Below are positions 21,673 through 32,487 of a DNA stretch of 64,000 nt, piece by piece (position 1 is the stretch's first letter; each line of letters opens with the position of its first letter). Source of the DNA: Actomonas aquatica (GTDB lineage: Bacteria > Verrucomicrobiota > Verrucomicrobiia > Opitutales > Opitutaceae). The DNA lies in NCBI RefSeq assembly GCF_019679435.2, contig NZ_CP139781.1, positions 5,576,001 through 5,640,000 on the forward strand, written 5' to 3'. Made by a program: the position numbers and the translations under genes. The notes beneath the pieces are model-generated. The model was given only the letters and a program-made list of their open reading frames with translations, made no database searches and was not told the DNA's origin.

Positions 21673-22874
21673 GTTTCCAACCGGATCCGGGCGCTGCGAC
21701 GGCCGTGTCGTTGTGGACGGGGTTGTTGCCGCCGGAGGAATGGCGACCGCTGTTGCGACGTTATCGCGCGGAAACCGGCTACGCGCTCGTCGCGGTCGCG
21801 GCGGATGGCACGCCTTGCCTCGGGGAGATGCAGGCGCCGGCCTGCGCCCGGCAACCGTCCTGCCGGGACTATCGTGTGCAGGCGGTGCAGGAGGCGTTGC
21901 GGTGGGGGGAACCCACGGTGTTGTGCTGTGGCTGCGGGCGACTGATGTGGGCGGTGCCGGTGATGGTGAATCAGCAAGTGCGAGGCGGTCTGCTGGTGGC
22001 CGGCGTGCCCCTGCGGGAACCCACGCGCGCCGGGGCGCTGGATCGGCGCGTGCGGGAGGCCGGACAACGTCTGTTGGACATGGCGGAGGAGGCCGGATTG
22101 ACCAACGCCGCGTTGCTGGCGCAGCGGCGGGCCGACGCAAGACGCGAACGGGAGAAGGCAGAAGCGCTGCATGTGTTGAAGGACCGCCTTTACGACGACA
22201 TTCGCAGCATCTACCTGCGCGAGGAACCGGCGTTGTTGGCGGCGATTCGCCGCGGTGAACGACGGGAGGCGCGCCACGTGATCAACCGGGTGCTCACGGT
22301 GATTTACAGCGTCGGTGGTTCGCAGGTCGAGTTGCTCAAGAGCATGGCCATGGAGCTGGTCGTGATGATGACCCGGGCCGCGGTGCAGGCGGGCGGCGAT
22401 CCGACGCACATTCTCGGGATCAACTACCAGTCACTCACGGGTCTCGCCAAGGTGGCCGACAGCGAGGAACTGGCCACGTGGTTGTGCGCCATGTTGGAGC
22501 AGGTGATCGATGGCATCGAGGCGAGCGACCGCCATCCCAACGCGGTGCAACTGGCCCGCGCGCTCGATTACATGGAGGCGCATCTCGCGGAAGCGTTGCC
22601 GCGCGACGAAGTGGCGCGGGCGGCGGGGCTTTCACCAAGTCGTTTCTCGCACCTCATGCGCGCGAAGCTCGGCATGCCCTTCACCGAGCTGCTCACGCGC
22701 CTGCGTGTGGACCGGGCGTGCCACCTGCTCGCGCACTCCCAGCGGGAGCTCGCGCAGGTTGCCTTGGAATGTGGGTTTGGCGACCAGAGCTACTTCAGCC
22801 GGGTGTTTCGCAAGCAGACGGGTTGCTCGCCGAGCGACTACCGGCAGGGGCGACACCAAAGTCCCAAAGATTAG
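21669..22874 (+). CDS. PocR-sensor AraC-family regulator of the corrinoid operon
   Basis: A 401 aa regulator starting at GTG 21669, which overlaps the DUF1638 stop by 4 bp. The N-terminal part is PocR-like, with cysteines ACARQPSC and VLCCGCG near residues 60-95 and a GGLLVAGVPL strand; a helical linker of about 150 residues follows; the C-terminal AraC HTH (about 300-395) has LPRDEVARAAGLSPSRFSHLM and LAQVALECGFGDQSYFSRVF. Its place inside the operon suggests autoregulated control of the corrinoid methyltransferases, with a substrate or corrinoid state as possible signal. Start choice rests on the overlap; no ATG is nearby in frame. Confidence 0.88.
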   Translation: MSFQPDPGAATAVSLWTGLLPPEEWRPLLRRYRAETGYALVAVAADGTPCLGEMQAPACARQPSCRDYRVQAVQEALRWGEPTVLCCGCGRLMWAVPVMVNQQVRGGLLVAGVPLREPTRAGALDRRVREAGQRLLDMAEEAGLTNAALLAQRRADARREREKAEALHVLKDRLYDDIRSIYLREEPALLAAIRRGERREARHVINRVLTVIYSVGGSQVELLKSMAMELVVMMTRAAVQAGGDPTHILGINYQSLTGLAKVADSEELATWLCAMLEQVIDGIEASDRHPNAVQLARALDYMEAHLAEALPRDEVARAAGLSPSRFSHLMRAKLGMPFTELLTRLRVDRACHLLAHSQRELAQVALECGFGDQSYFSRVFRKQTGCSPSDYRQGRHQSPKD

Positions 22875-22934
22875 CACCGAAGTCCAAGCCGGGGGATGAA
22901 GGGGATTGCTAGAATAACGCCTGCAAACCCCACC

Positions 22935-23567
22935 ATGACCTTACTCCAAAGCATTGCGGCCAGCGTGGCTGCCGGCCGGCGCAAGGACGCCGGCAAACTC
23001 ACGTCCGAAGCCCTCGAAGCCGGTATCGCGCCGGCTGCGATTGTCGACGAAGCCCTTCTCCCGGCGATGGCCGCGGTTGGCGAAAAATTCCGGCGGGACG
23101 AGATCTTCATTCCCGAGATGCTGGTCGCATCGCTGGCGATGAAGGAAGCCATGCGGCTGCTCACGCCGCACCTGGTGGAAGCCGGCGTGGAGCCCAAATA
23201 CACCGCGGTCATCGGCACGGTGCAGGGGGACCTGCATGACATCGGTAAAAACCTCGTGGCGGTGATGTGGCGCGGGGCCAATTTTAAGGTCATCGACCTC
23301 GGGACGAACGTGCCGCCGCAGGCCTTCGTCGATGCGATCAAGGAACACCGTCCACAAGTGGTGGGTTTGTCGGCGCTACTCACCACCACGATGCCCGCCA
23401 TGGTGACGACCGTGAAGGCGATCCGCACAAGCGACGCGCCGCCGGTCAAGATCCTCGTCGGCGGTGCGCCGATCACGTCGCAGTTCGCTGATGAGATCGG
23501 AGCCGATGCCTACGCCAGCGACGCCGCCACGGCCGCCGATTTGGCGCAATCACTTGCCGCCGTTTGA
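22935..23567 (+). CDS. Corrinoid (cobalamin-binding) methyltransferase protein
   Basis: A 210 aa methyl-carrier protein of the MtaC/MtbC/MttC type. It has a helical cap domain (residues 1-85, with GEKFRRDEIFIPEML) and a Rossmann B12-binding domain. The base-off/His-on motif is DLHDIGKN with the cobalt ligand His101, followed by GLSALLTTTM and GGAPI. It should shuttle a methyl group on cobalt between a substrate methyltransferase and an acceptor enzyme. ATG 22935 (MTLLQSIAAS) was chosen; an in-frame upstream ATG at 22896 gives an unlikely extension. The two UroD-type genes follow directly. Confidence 0.95.
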   Translation: MTLLQSIAASVAAGRRKDAGKLTSEALEAGIAPAAIVDEALLPAMAAVGEKFRRDEIFIPEMLVASLAMKEAMRLLTPHLVEAGVEPKYTAVIGTVQGDLHDIGKNLVAVMWRGANFKVIDLGTNVPPQAFVDAIKEHRPQVVGLSALLTTTMPAMVTTVKAIRTSDAPPVKILVGGAPITSQFADEIGADAYASDAATAADLAQSLAAV

Positions 23568-23592
23568 GGGCGATCCGCGCGCTCCCTTTGTC

Positions 23593-24702
23593 ATGATTAC
23601 CGACACCTTTCTGAACCTCGCTCGCGAGGGGCATTGTATGCCGATCGGCACGCATTTGGTCCTGCATGAACAGCCCGATCCGGAAGCCATCCTGCTGGAT
23701 GGAAAACGCCTTGGCTCCGTCGTTGCGCAGACGGCGGTGCGTTTCGCCACGCCGCTGGCGGTGCCGCTGATGGACCTGACGGTCGAGAAGGAAGCGCTGT
23801 TGCTGGCCTGCAAGGTCCCGGCGGAAGAGGTCGGAGCGTATCACTTTACCGAGCTGCCGGCGTTGCCCGCGGATATTCCGCCCACGCCGCGCATGCTCGC
23901 AACGTGCCAGGCGATTGAATACATCGCCCAGGAAACCGACCTGCTGCCGATGGGCATGTGCATCGGGCCGTATTCGCTGCTCACCAAATTGGTGCGCGAT
24001 CCCATCACGCCGGTCTTCATGAGCGGCATGGGCATGACCGGTGAAGACGAGCCCGACATCGCCTTGATCGATGCGCTGTTGATTTGGTCCGAGCGGATGA
24101 TTCTGGACTACGTCGATGCCCAGATCGCGGCCGGCGCGAAGGCCATGATCGTCTGCGAACCGGCGGCCAACATGGTGTATTTTTCGCCGAACCAGATGGA
24201 GGACAATCCGCGGCCGTTTGAGTTTTATGTGATGGAACCGATGCGGCGCCTGGCCGATCGCCTGACCGCCCGCGGCGTGGCGTTGGTGTTCCATGATTGC
24301 GGCGAGTTGACCGACGCGATGGTCGAGCGCTTCGCCACGCTCGAGGCCGACATGATCAGCCTGGGCAGCTCGCGGGACCTCGCCCACGACGCGAGCCTGT
24401 TGCCCAAGGAGACGGTGATTTTCGGCAACCTGCCATCGAAGAACTTTTACGCCACGCAACTCACGACGGCGGAGGTGGAGGAAATGGGGCGCGACCTCAC
24501 GGCGCGCATGCAGGCCATCGGGCATCCCTTCATCCTCGGCACCGAATGCGACGTGCTCAGCGTGCCGGGCAAGGAGGCGGAGATTGTGAGCAAGGTGAAC
24601 GCCCTGATGCGTTGCGCCTGCGAACAGCATGCCGCCGGCACGGGATCCCGCCGGGCGGAGCGGGTGCCCACGACCAACGCCACTGTATCTGAAAAACAAT
24701 GA
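23593..24702 (+). CDS. UroD-family methyltransferase with HxC...C zinc site
   Basis: A 369 aa protein of the uroporphyrinogen decarboxylase/cobalamin methyltransferase superfamily. It keeps the zinc motif of MtaA/MtbA-type enzymes, His234-x-Cys236 in FHDCGELTD and Cys319 in LGTECDVLS, so it should activate a thiol or similar group for methyl transfer with the corrinoid protein. ATG 23593 (MITDTFLNLAREGHC) was chosen; an in-frame open stretch upstream to 23464 would overlap the corrinoid gene. It could be the substrate-side (MT I) or acceptor-side (MT II) enzyme; true heme-pathway UroD is unlikely. It overlaps the next gene by 4 bp (ATGA). Confidence 0.9.
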   Translation: MITDTFLNLAREGHCMPIGTHLVLHEQPDPEAILLDGKRLGSVVAQTAVRFATPLAVPLMDLTVEKEALLLACKVPAEEVGAYHFTELPALPADIPPTPRMLATCQAIEYIAQETDLLPMGMCIGPYSLLTKLVRDPITPVFMSGMGMTGEDEPDIALIDALLIWSERMILDYVDAQIAAGAKAMIVCEPAANMVYFSPNQMEDNPRPFEFYVMEPMRRLADRLTARGVALVFHDCGELTDAMVERFATLEADMISLGSSRDLAHDASLLPKETVIFGNLPSKNFYATQLTTAEVEEMGRDLTARMQAIGHPFILGTECDVLSVPGKEAEIVSKVNALMRCACEQHAAGTGSRRAERVPTTNATVSEKQ

Positions 24703-25769
24703 CACCTAAGGAACGCATTCGCGCCACTTTGGACCGGCAGCCGGTGGATCGCCCGGCGGTGGACCTGTGGCACACGGCCGAAGTGGCCGCCTCGCTGCGG
24801 GCGCATCTGGGCGTGGAGGACAACCTCTCGCTCTATCGGGCGCTCGACATCGACAAGATCATCTGGGTGGCGATGGATTATCGCACCGAGACGGGGGACA
24901 AGGCCTTCACCCTGACCGGCGAAGCCGGCAAACGCACCGCGTGGGGCGTGTTGCTGAAGGATATTCAGGCGGGCGAGGCGCATTATGCCGAGTTTGGGGA
25001 AGCGCCATTGGCGGCCTACGATTCGCTGGAGGAAATCGCCGCCTATCCGCTGTGGCCGGATGTCGATCGCTTCGACTATGCCGATGCGACACGCCAGGCC
25101 GAGGCCGCGACCGCAGCCGGGTTTGCGGTGATCGGGCCGTGGGTGTCGCTCTTCGAGGTCTATTGCCAGTTGCGTGGGTTGGAGCAGTCGATGGTCGACC
25201 TGTTCGAAGATCCGGATCTGGTGGATGGCATCCTCGATCGTATTGAGGCGATCCAGACCGAGATGATGCGGCGCTATTTCGCCACCGCGGCCAAGTCACT
25301 GGATCTGGTTTTTGTGAGCGACGACATCGCCGGGCAGCAGTCGCTGCTGATGTCGCCCGCGAGCTGGCAACGGCACCTGCAGCCGCGCCTCAAGCGCTGG
25401 TGTGACCTGATTCACGAGCACGGCCTGCGGGTGCTTTATCACACCGACGGTGCGGCGCGAAAGCTCCTCGGACCGATCATCGATTGTGGCGTGGATGTGC
25501 TGAATCCGATCCAGCACGCGTGTCCGGGTATGGATATGGCGGAGCTGAAGGCGGAGTTTGGCGACCGGGTGATCTTTCACGGCGGCGTCGACAACCAAAG
25601 TGTATTGCCGCGCGGCACGCCGGAGGAGGTGCGGGCCGAAGTGCAACTCTGCCGTCGCACGTTGGGCGGCGGCGGGCAGGGTTACATCTGCTGTTCCTGT
25701 CACAACACCCAGGCCGGCACCCCGGTGGAGAACATCCTCGCCTTGATCGACGAAGCGAAGCGCGGCTGA
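24699..25769 (+). CDS. Second UroD-family methyltransferase
   Basis: A 356 aa protein of the same superfamily, starting at ATG 24699 overlapping the previous stop. It begins with the family's MTPKERIRATLDRQPVDRPAVDL and has YHTDGAA (His248, Asp250), FHGGVDNQ and YICCSCHNTQAGTP (Cys331, Cys332, Cys334). It lacks the HxC pair of its neighbour, having His-x-Asp instead, and resembles the many uncharacterised UroD-like proteins found with corrinoid proteins. The two UroD proteins probably act on opposite sides of the corrinoid carrier. Which substrate is demethylated cannot be told from sequence. Confidence 0.9.
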   Translation: MTPKERIRATLDRQPVDRPAVDLWHTAEVAASLRAHLGVEDNLSLYRALDIDKIIWVAMDYRTETGDKAFTLTGEAGKRTAWGVLLKDIQAGEAHYAEFGEAPLAAYDSLEEIAAYPLWPDVDRFDYADATRQAEAATAAGFAVIGPWVSLFEVYCQLRGLEQSMVDLFEDPDLVDGILDRIEAIQTEMMRRYFATAAKSLDLVFVSDDIAGQQSLLMSPASWQRHLQPRLKRWCDLIHEHGLRVLYHTDGAARKLLGPIIDCGVDVLNPIQHACPGMDMAELKAEFGDRVIFHGGVDNQSVLPRGTPEEVRAEVQLCRRTLGGGGQGYICCSCHNTQAGTPVENILALIDEAKRG

Positions 25770-25785
25770 GCGCGGCGCCGCGCGG

Positions 25786-27876
25786 TCAGGGCAGTTCGTA
25801 GAGTTCGATCAGCACGACGCCGGGGTCTCCCGACCAGTTCTCGACTTTCACGGAGTAGACCCCGGGTTCCAGAAACTCGAGCATGACGGAATCAGCACTG
25901 CCGGAACTAAGTGGGAAGGCGCCGACTCGGTTTTGTTCGGTAGTATATTGGGTGCCCCAGGAATTCACCTTTTGGGCTTTCCATTGGGTCTGCCCGTCGC
26001 GGTGTTGATAGAGGTAGATCGAAGGGTTGCTGGCATAGTTTTGGATACCGAACTGGCTCAGCCCGGGACCCACTGCGCGGATGAGCACGCCTTGGTGGGC
26101 TCCGCCCGAAATCACAAAACCCACGGTGACTGCCTGGCCGTCGGCCTCCCGTCCGGTGGTCGTGCGGCAGGAAAGGTTGATCAGACGAGGCGCGGTTGGG
26201 GTCCACGAAGGGTTGGCATCATAGATCTCGCTGAGGGCCGTTTTGGCTTCGCCGGCCGCATCGAGGGTGTGCACAGAAACGTTGCCCGGGCCTAAGTCTT
26301 CCAACACGGCGGCGGCATCGAGGGAGTCGGTCGAGGAGAAAGCAAACGCGCCCAGGCGGGTGAACTCCTCGACGAGAGCAGCCTCGCCGCCCCAGTTGTC
26401 GTGACGGGAGGAAGGCGCGCCAGCGGGGAGATAAATCTCGAGCACCGAATCGAGGGACGCATCGGCGACGTCGAAGTCGAGCAACGACGGACCGACGCCG
26501 CGCACGAGCATGCGGGTGAGGCCTTGGGTGTTCTCACCGCCGACGATGAATCCGGTGATGAAGGTCGCGTCGCCGTTGCCGGTTTGACTGCGGACCGACA
26601 GGTTCACGAGGCGGCTACGTTGATCGCTGGCGACGACCTCCAAGCGGGCGGAGTCGGTGGCGATGGTCAGACCGTTGCGGGTAACGAGGCAGGCGTAGCG
26701 ACCTGCGTCGGCGGGAGAGGCATTGGGGATGATGAGGTCGGCCTGCGTGGCGCCGGGGATGGGACTGCCGTCATGCGTCCATTGGTAGCCGGCGATGGAG
26801 ACACCGGGTTCGGTCTGGAAGGAAAACCCTGTCGAGGTGCCGGCAGCGGCCACGCGATCCTCCGGGTGAGTGAGCACCTTGGCCGGTTCGGGCGCGGACC
26901 ATACCGCGATCAGAGCATGGCCCGGGCTGGGGGTGACGACGTAGCCGCCCACCGCCACGTATTTGCCATCTCCGTAGGCGACATCGTTAAATGCGCGTTG
27001 TTGGTCGGTGTAGACGGGTTGCGACCAGGTGGCGGCATCGAGAGACCAACCGAGGGTCGATGAGCCAAAGAAACGCCCGCCCGCGAAGAGGACGGAATGC
27101 CGTGCGCTTTGGGGTTTGGTGATTTGGGTATAGCTCTCGCCGCGGTCGGTGGAAATCGTCAGCTGCGAAGACGACGAAAGCACGAGGCGGCCGTTGCCAT
27201 AGGTCACGCTGGACAGGTGGGGCATGGTGTCGCCCCACGGCGTGGCGACATTCGACCAATTGGTGCCGTCGGAGCTGCGCGAGAGGGCGCTCTGCTGAAG
27301 ACTGTTGGTGGAATGGGCATGCCAGAAATAGCCGCCGCCGTTGGTGACCGTTTCGCCGAGGCCGGCGGCCCCGCCGTCGAGGGCGGGCAGGGGCTGCAGC
27401 GACCAATTATCGCCGTCGGTGCTAGTTTGGATGACGCGGTAGTTTCCGTTGCTGGAATTGGCCACGATGGCGTCCTCACTGGAGGCGATGTCGCGGATGT
27501 AGGGCATCGTGCCCGTATTGGTGACCAACTCCCACGTGCGTCCGTCGACGCTGCGGTAGACGGAGGACTGATCCAAAATGTAGAAGTAGCCGCTGAAAAA
27601 GTGCACCCGGGCGTTCTGGGAAAACACTTGATCCGCCGGCGTCCAAGTCAGTCCGTCGTCGCTGCGAGCGACGGCATTCGTGAGATCGCTGCCGCCACTC
27701 AGCGTCATGACCCAATAGCCGTAGCCATATGCGACGCTGGTGCCGGAGCGTGCGCCCGGGATGCCGGTGGATGAGACAGTCCAGTTGGGGTAGGAGAGCG
27801 TTTGCGCGAGACTGAGGAGGCTGAGCCCGAGGAAAGTGGCGCTCGTGACGAGGTGGCGGAGTGCAGAGGAAAGCAT
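25786..27876 (-). CDS. Secreted BNR-like/Ig-like domain protein
   Basis: A 696 aa exported protein. ATG 27876 gives a signal peptide (MLSSALRHLVTSATFLGLSLLSLAQ). It is followed by a beta-propeller-like region of repeated SxDGxxW motifs (about residues 30-340; for example RSDDGLTW, RSVDGRTW, STDGDNW and RSSDGTNW), an Ig-like domain (about 355-435, with YQWTHDGSPIPGA and DAGRYACLV), and two copies of a beta domain starting LVNLSVRSQTG and LINLSCRTTTG with RGVGPSL/RAVGPGL. The last domain type is one I associate with Verrucomicrobia secreted proteins. Function unknown; surface binding or adhesion is possible. An in-frame ATG at 27966 was rejected because it precedes the signal peptide. Confidence 0.85.
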   Translation of the reverse strand: MLSSALRHLVTSATFLGLSLLSLAQTLSYPNWTVSSTGIPGARSGTSVAYGYGYWVMTLSGGSDLTNAVARSDDGLTWTPADQVFSQNARVHFFSGYFYILDQSSVYRSVDGRTWELVTNTGTMPYIRDIASSEDAIVANSSNGNYRVIQTSTDGDNWSLQPLPALDGGAAGLGETVTNGGGYFWHAHSTNSLQQSALSRSSDGTNWSNVATPWGDTMPHLSSVTYGNGRLVLSSSSQLTISTDRGESYTQITKPQSARHSVLFAGGRFFGSSTLGWSLDAATWSQPVYTDQQRAFNDVAYGDGKYVAVGGYVVTPSPGHALIAVWSAPEPAKVLTHPEDRVAAAGTSTGFSFQTEPGVSIAGYQWTHDGSPIPGATQADLIIPNASPADAGRYACLVTRNGLTIATDSARLEVVASDQRSRLVNLSVRSQTGNGDATFITGFIVGGENTQGLTRMLVRGVGPSLLDFDVADASLDSVLEIYLPAGAPSSRHDNWGGEAALVEEFTRLGAFAFSSTDSLDAAAVLEDLGPGNVSVHTLDAAGEAKTALSEIYDANPSWTPTAPRLINLSCRTTTGREADGQAVTVGFVISGGAHQGVLIRAVGPGLSQFGIQNYASNPSIYLYQHRDGQTQWKAQKVNSWGTQYTTEQNRVGAFPLSSGSADSVMLEFLEPGVYSVKVENWSGDPGVVLIELYELP

Positions 27877-28070
27877 GCGAAGTGGGGCACCCGTCGGGGA
27901 AGACGAGCGCAGGGGCGGCCAGCAGGCTCTTTGATCACGCTGCTCCCGTCGGCACGCGAGATCCAAAACTACGTGCGTAGGGAGAATGTGGTTACGTGCC
28001 GCCGGTGTCGTCGGTGGCTGGAGGGCGATCGCGAGCGATCACGGGCGCCGCGAACGGCGGGCCGGAGGCC

Positions 28071-28511
28071 TTATTCGCCCTTGGCGGGCACGATTACGAC
28101 CGGGCAGGGGGCCTTTTTAAGGACACCGTGCGTGGTCGAGCCCACGAGCAGGTCGTATAGGGCGGTGTGGCCGTGCGAGCCCATCACGATATAGGCGGCC
28201 TCGAGTTCCTTGGCCTTGCCCACGATCGCAGCGACGGCCGGGCCGTTGGCATTGGCGGTGGAGGCATCGACCCCGCGGTCGGACAGAGTCCGCAGCAGGT
28301 GCTCGAGCTGGCGGGCGGAAGCCTTCTCCGTGACGGAGATGATTTCCTGCACGTTTTCCATCGCGAGGCCGTAGTCGGCGGTGACGGTGGGTGGCTGGTT
28401 GGCGTGGAGAAGAACGACTCGACCGTCGACCGCGCTGGCCAGATTGATGGCGGCATCAATCACGTCGGCGGTGGCGGGGGAGAAGTCGACAGGGGTTAGG
28501 ATCGTCTTCAT
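28071..28511 (-). CDS. Universal stress protein (UspA family)
   Basis: A single-domain 146 aa cytosolic UspA-type protein. It begins MKTILTPVDFSPATADV and has the nucleotide-binding motif MGSHGHTALYDLLVGSTTHGVLKKAPCPVVIV, here cited as its two halves MGSHGHTALYD and GSTTHGVLKKAPCPV, which is the ATP-binding G-2x-G-9x-G-(S/T) pattern. The start is ATG 28511; the open frame continues further upstream but into sequence overlapping the tRNA-Pro region. It stands alone. Confidence 0.93.
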   Translation of the reverse strand: MKTILTPVDFSPATADVIDAAINLASAVDGRVVLLHANQPPTVTADYGLAMENVQEIISVTEKASARQLEHLLRTLSDRGVDASTANANGPAVAAIVGKAKELEAAYIVMGSHGHTALYDLLVGSTTHGVLKKAPCPVVIVPAKGE

Positions 28512-28654
28512 GGCGTAAGTATAAACCTGCGACGGCAAAATGGCCACGCATGGATTGCTTTTAAATGGGGTGGGCGGAGTGGGGAATTGCCCCTCAAAAA
28601 AACCGCTTGCTTCGAGGCGTTTCGTGCGGCTTGGTCTTCCTTCCTTCCTCGGTT

Positions 28655-28731
28655 CGGGCCGTAGCGTAGCCTGGTAGCGCGCTTGCATGGGGTGCAAGAG
28701 GTCGGGAGTTCGAATCTCCCCGGCCCGACCA
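28655..28731 (+). tRNA. tRNA-Pro (anticodon GGG)
   Basis: A 77-nt cloverleaf on the plus strand. The acceptor stem CGGGCCG pairs with CGGCCCG, the D-arm contains AGCCTGGTAGCGC, the anticodon stem CTTGC/GCAAG encloses loop ATGGGGT (anticodon GGG, codon CCC), the T-arm is GTTCGAATC, and CCA is encoded at 28729-28731. The first base pair C1-G72 is characteristic of tRNA-Pro. Confidence 0.97.
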
Positions 28732-28752
28732 TTTTAGGAAGGTTTCGCAACC

Positions 28753-31223
<2,471 letters not shown>

Positions 31224-31255
31224 GGGGAGCTGCGCGCGGCCGCCGGTCGGACGAA

Positions 31256-31280
31256 CCGGGCTCAGCGAGCCCGGCTACAG
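31256..31280. repeat. Partial copy of the REP-like repeat between convergent genes
   Basis: The palindrome CCGGGCTC-AG-CGAGCCCGG followed by CTACAG repeats the core of the element at 7019-7093. It lies 33 bp after the ligA stop and before the stop of the convergent FkbM gene, so it could terminate transcription from both sides. The left outer arm seen at 7019 is not evident here. Confidence 0.65.
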
Positions 31281-31291
31281 TGGCCGGAGGG

Positions 31292-32338
31292 TCAGGCGCG
31301 GAACTTCGACGGGTAGAAGGACGTGGGGTCGTCTTTGAAGCGCTGGATGAACTGGTGGTAGTTCTCGTAGCGCGGGTCGATTTCGTGGGCGAGAAGGTGG
31401 AGGAGCGGCTCGACGTCGGTCAGCTCGGCGAGGGGCGCGGCGTGGTCGCGCAGGAGTTCGGCGGCGTGATCGGGGGAGCCGAAGAGTTCGAAGAGGCAGG
31501 CCAGTTTGAGCAGGCGGATGGGGCTGAGCTCAACGCGCGCGCCCGGATTGCGGTCCCAGCCGCAGGGGTCACGCAGGTAGAGCGCGTCGCCCTGCAGCAC
31601 GCGACCGTGATCGGTGTAGTGGGGCGCGTTGTCGTATTGGAAGGGCATGGGGAGCGCGGCGAGGGAGCAGCGGCGCACGGAGAGATCGAAGAGATCAAAT
31701 CCCCAGGAGCGCATGAGGCGATCCATGTTGTGAAAGCTGTGATCGGTGGGATCGGCGGAGCCGGAGAAGTTGACCTCAAGGGCGCAGCCCAAGGCCGGGC
31801 CGTCGCGCAGGAGTTTTTCGCCGGAATGGAGGACCTCGAGGTCGGGGCCGTCGGTGTCGATCTTCACAAAGTCGACTTCGCGCAGGTTCAGTTCGGCGGC
31901 GAGTTCGTCGAGGGTGGAGGTGCGGGTGGGCTCCACTAGTTTTTCGGTCGGCCAGGCGTTGAGTTCGCTGAACTGTTTTTCCGGGGCGGTTTGAGCGGCG
32001 AGCTTTGCCATGGCGTGGGCCGAGCTGGTGCGTTCCCACGGATTGCCGGTCCAGGGCTCGCGGTCGCCGCGCTGTTGGCGAAAGGGATGCGACTCGGGCA
32101 GGCGCAAGAAGCGCGGCAGGTAGTGCACGGCGGGGTTGGTTTCGGCGGCCTGAAGGCGTTCGCATTCGGTGGTCTGCGGGTCGATGCCGACGGCCGTGAG
32201 GCTGGGCTCGAAGCGCCGCCAGAGCGGAGCGAGTCCGCCGCCGCAACCGACATCAATCAAGGAGAGCGGGGCATCGAGGAATTGACCTCGTTCCACCAGG
32301 CATTGGGTGAGGGTTGCGAAGCGCGGGGCAAAATCCAT
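31292..32338 (-). CDS. FkbM-family SAM-dependent methyltransferase
   Basis: A 348 aa protein with a SAM-binding glycine loop IDVGCGGGLAPLW (about residues 27-40), an acidic second strand (AVGIDPQT), and the FkbM-typical TSTLDELAAELNLREVDFVKIDTDGPDLEVLHSG pattern (cited in parts: TSTLDELAAEL and DFVKIDTDG). Proteins of this family often methylate surface glycans or secondary metabolites; target unknown. It extends about 100 residues beyond the core at the C-terminus (helical). No operon partners are obvious; it converges with ligA. Confidence 0.88.
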   Translation of the reverse strand: MDFAPRFATLTQCLVERGQFLDAPLSLIDVGCGGGLAPLWRRFEPSLTAVGIDPQTTECERLQAAETNPAVHYLPRFLRLPESHPFRQQRGDREPWTGNPWERTSSAHAMAKLAAQTAPEKQFSELNAWPTEKLVEPTRTSTLDELAAELNLREVDFVKIDTDGPDLEVLHSGEKLLRDGPALGCALEVNFSGSADPTDHSFHNMDRLMRSWGFDLFDLSVRRCSLAALPMPFQYDNAPHYTDHGRVLQGDALYLRDPCGWDRNPGARVELSPIRLLKLACLFELFGSPDHAAELLRDHAAPLAELTDVEPLLHLLAHEIDPRYENYHQFIQRFKDDPTSFYPSKFRA

Positions 32339-32487
32339 GGAGGTTTGCAGCGAACACGGTCAGCCGCGGAATGTGAAGCGCGGTTAGACCGTATCGGGAA
32401 AGGCTTTCATGGTAGTCGCACCTGGGACGACGGGCCACCCTTTCGCCATCGGCTCAAGCGCGGCTACTCAGGGGGAGACTGGGTCGC

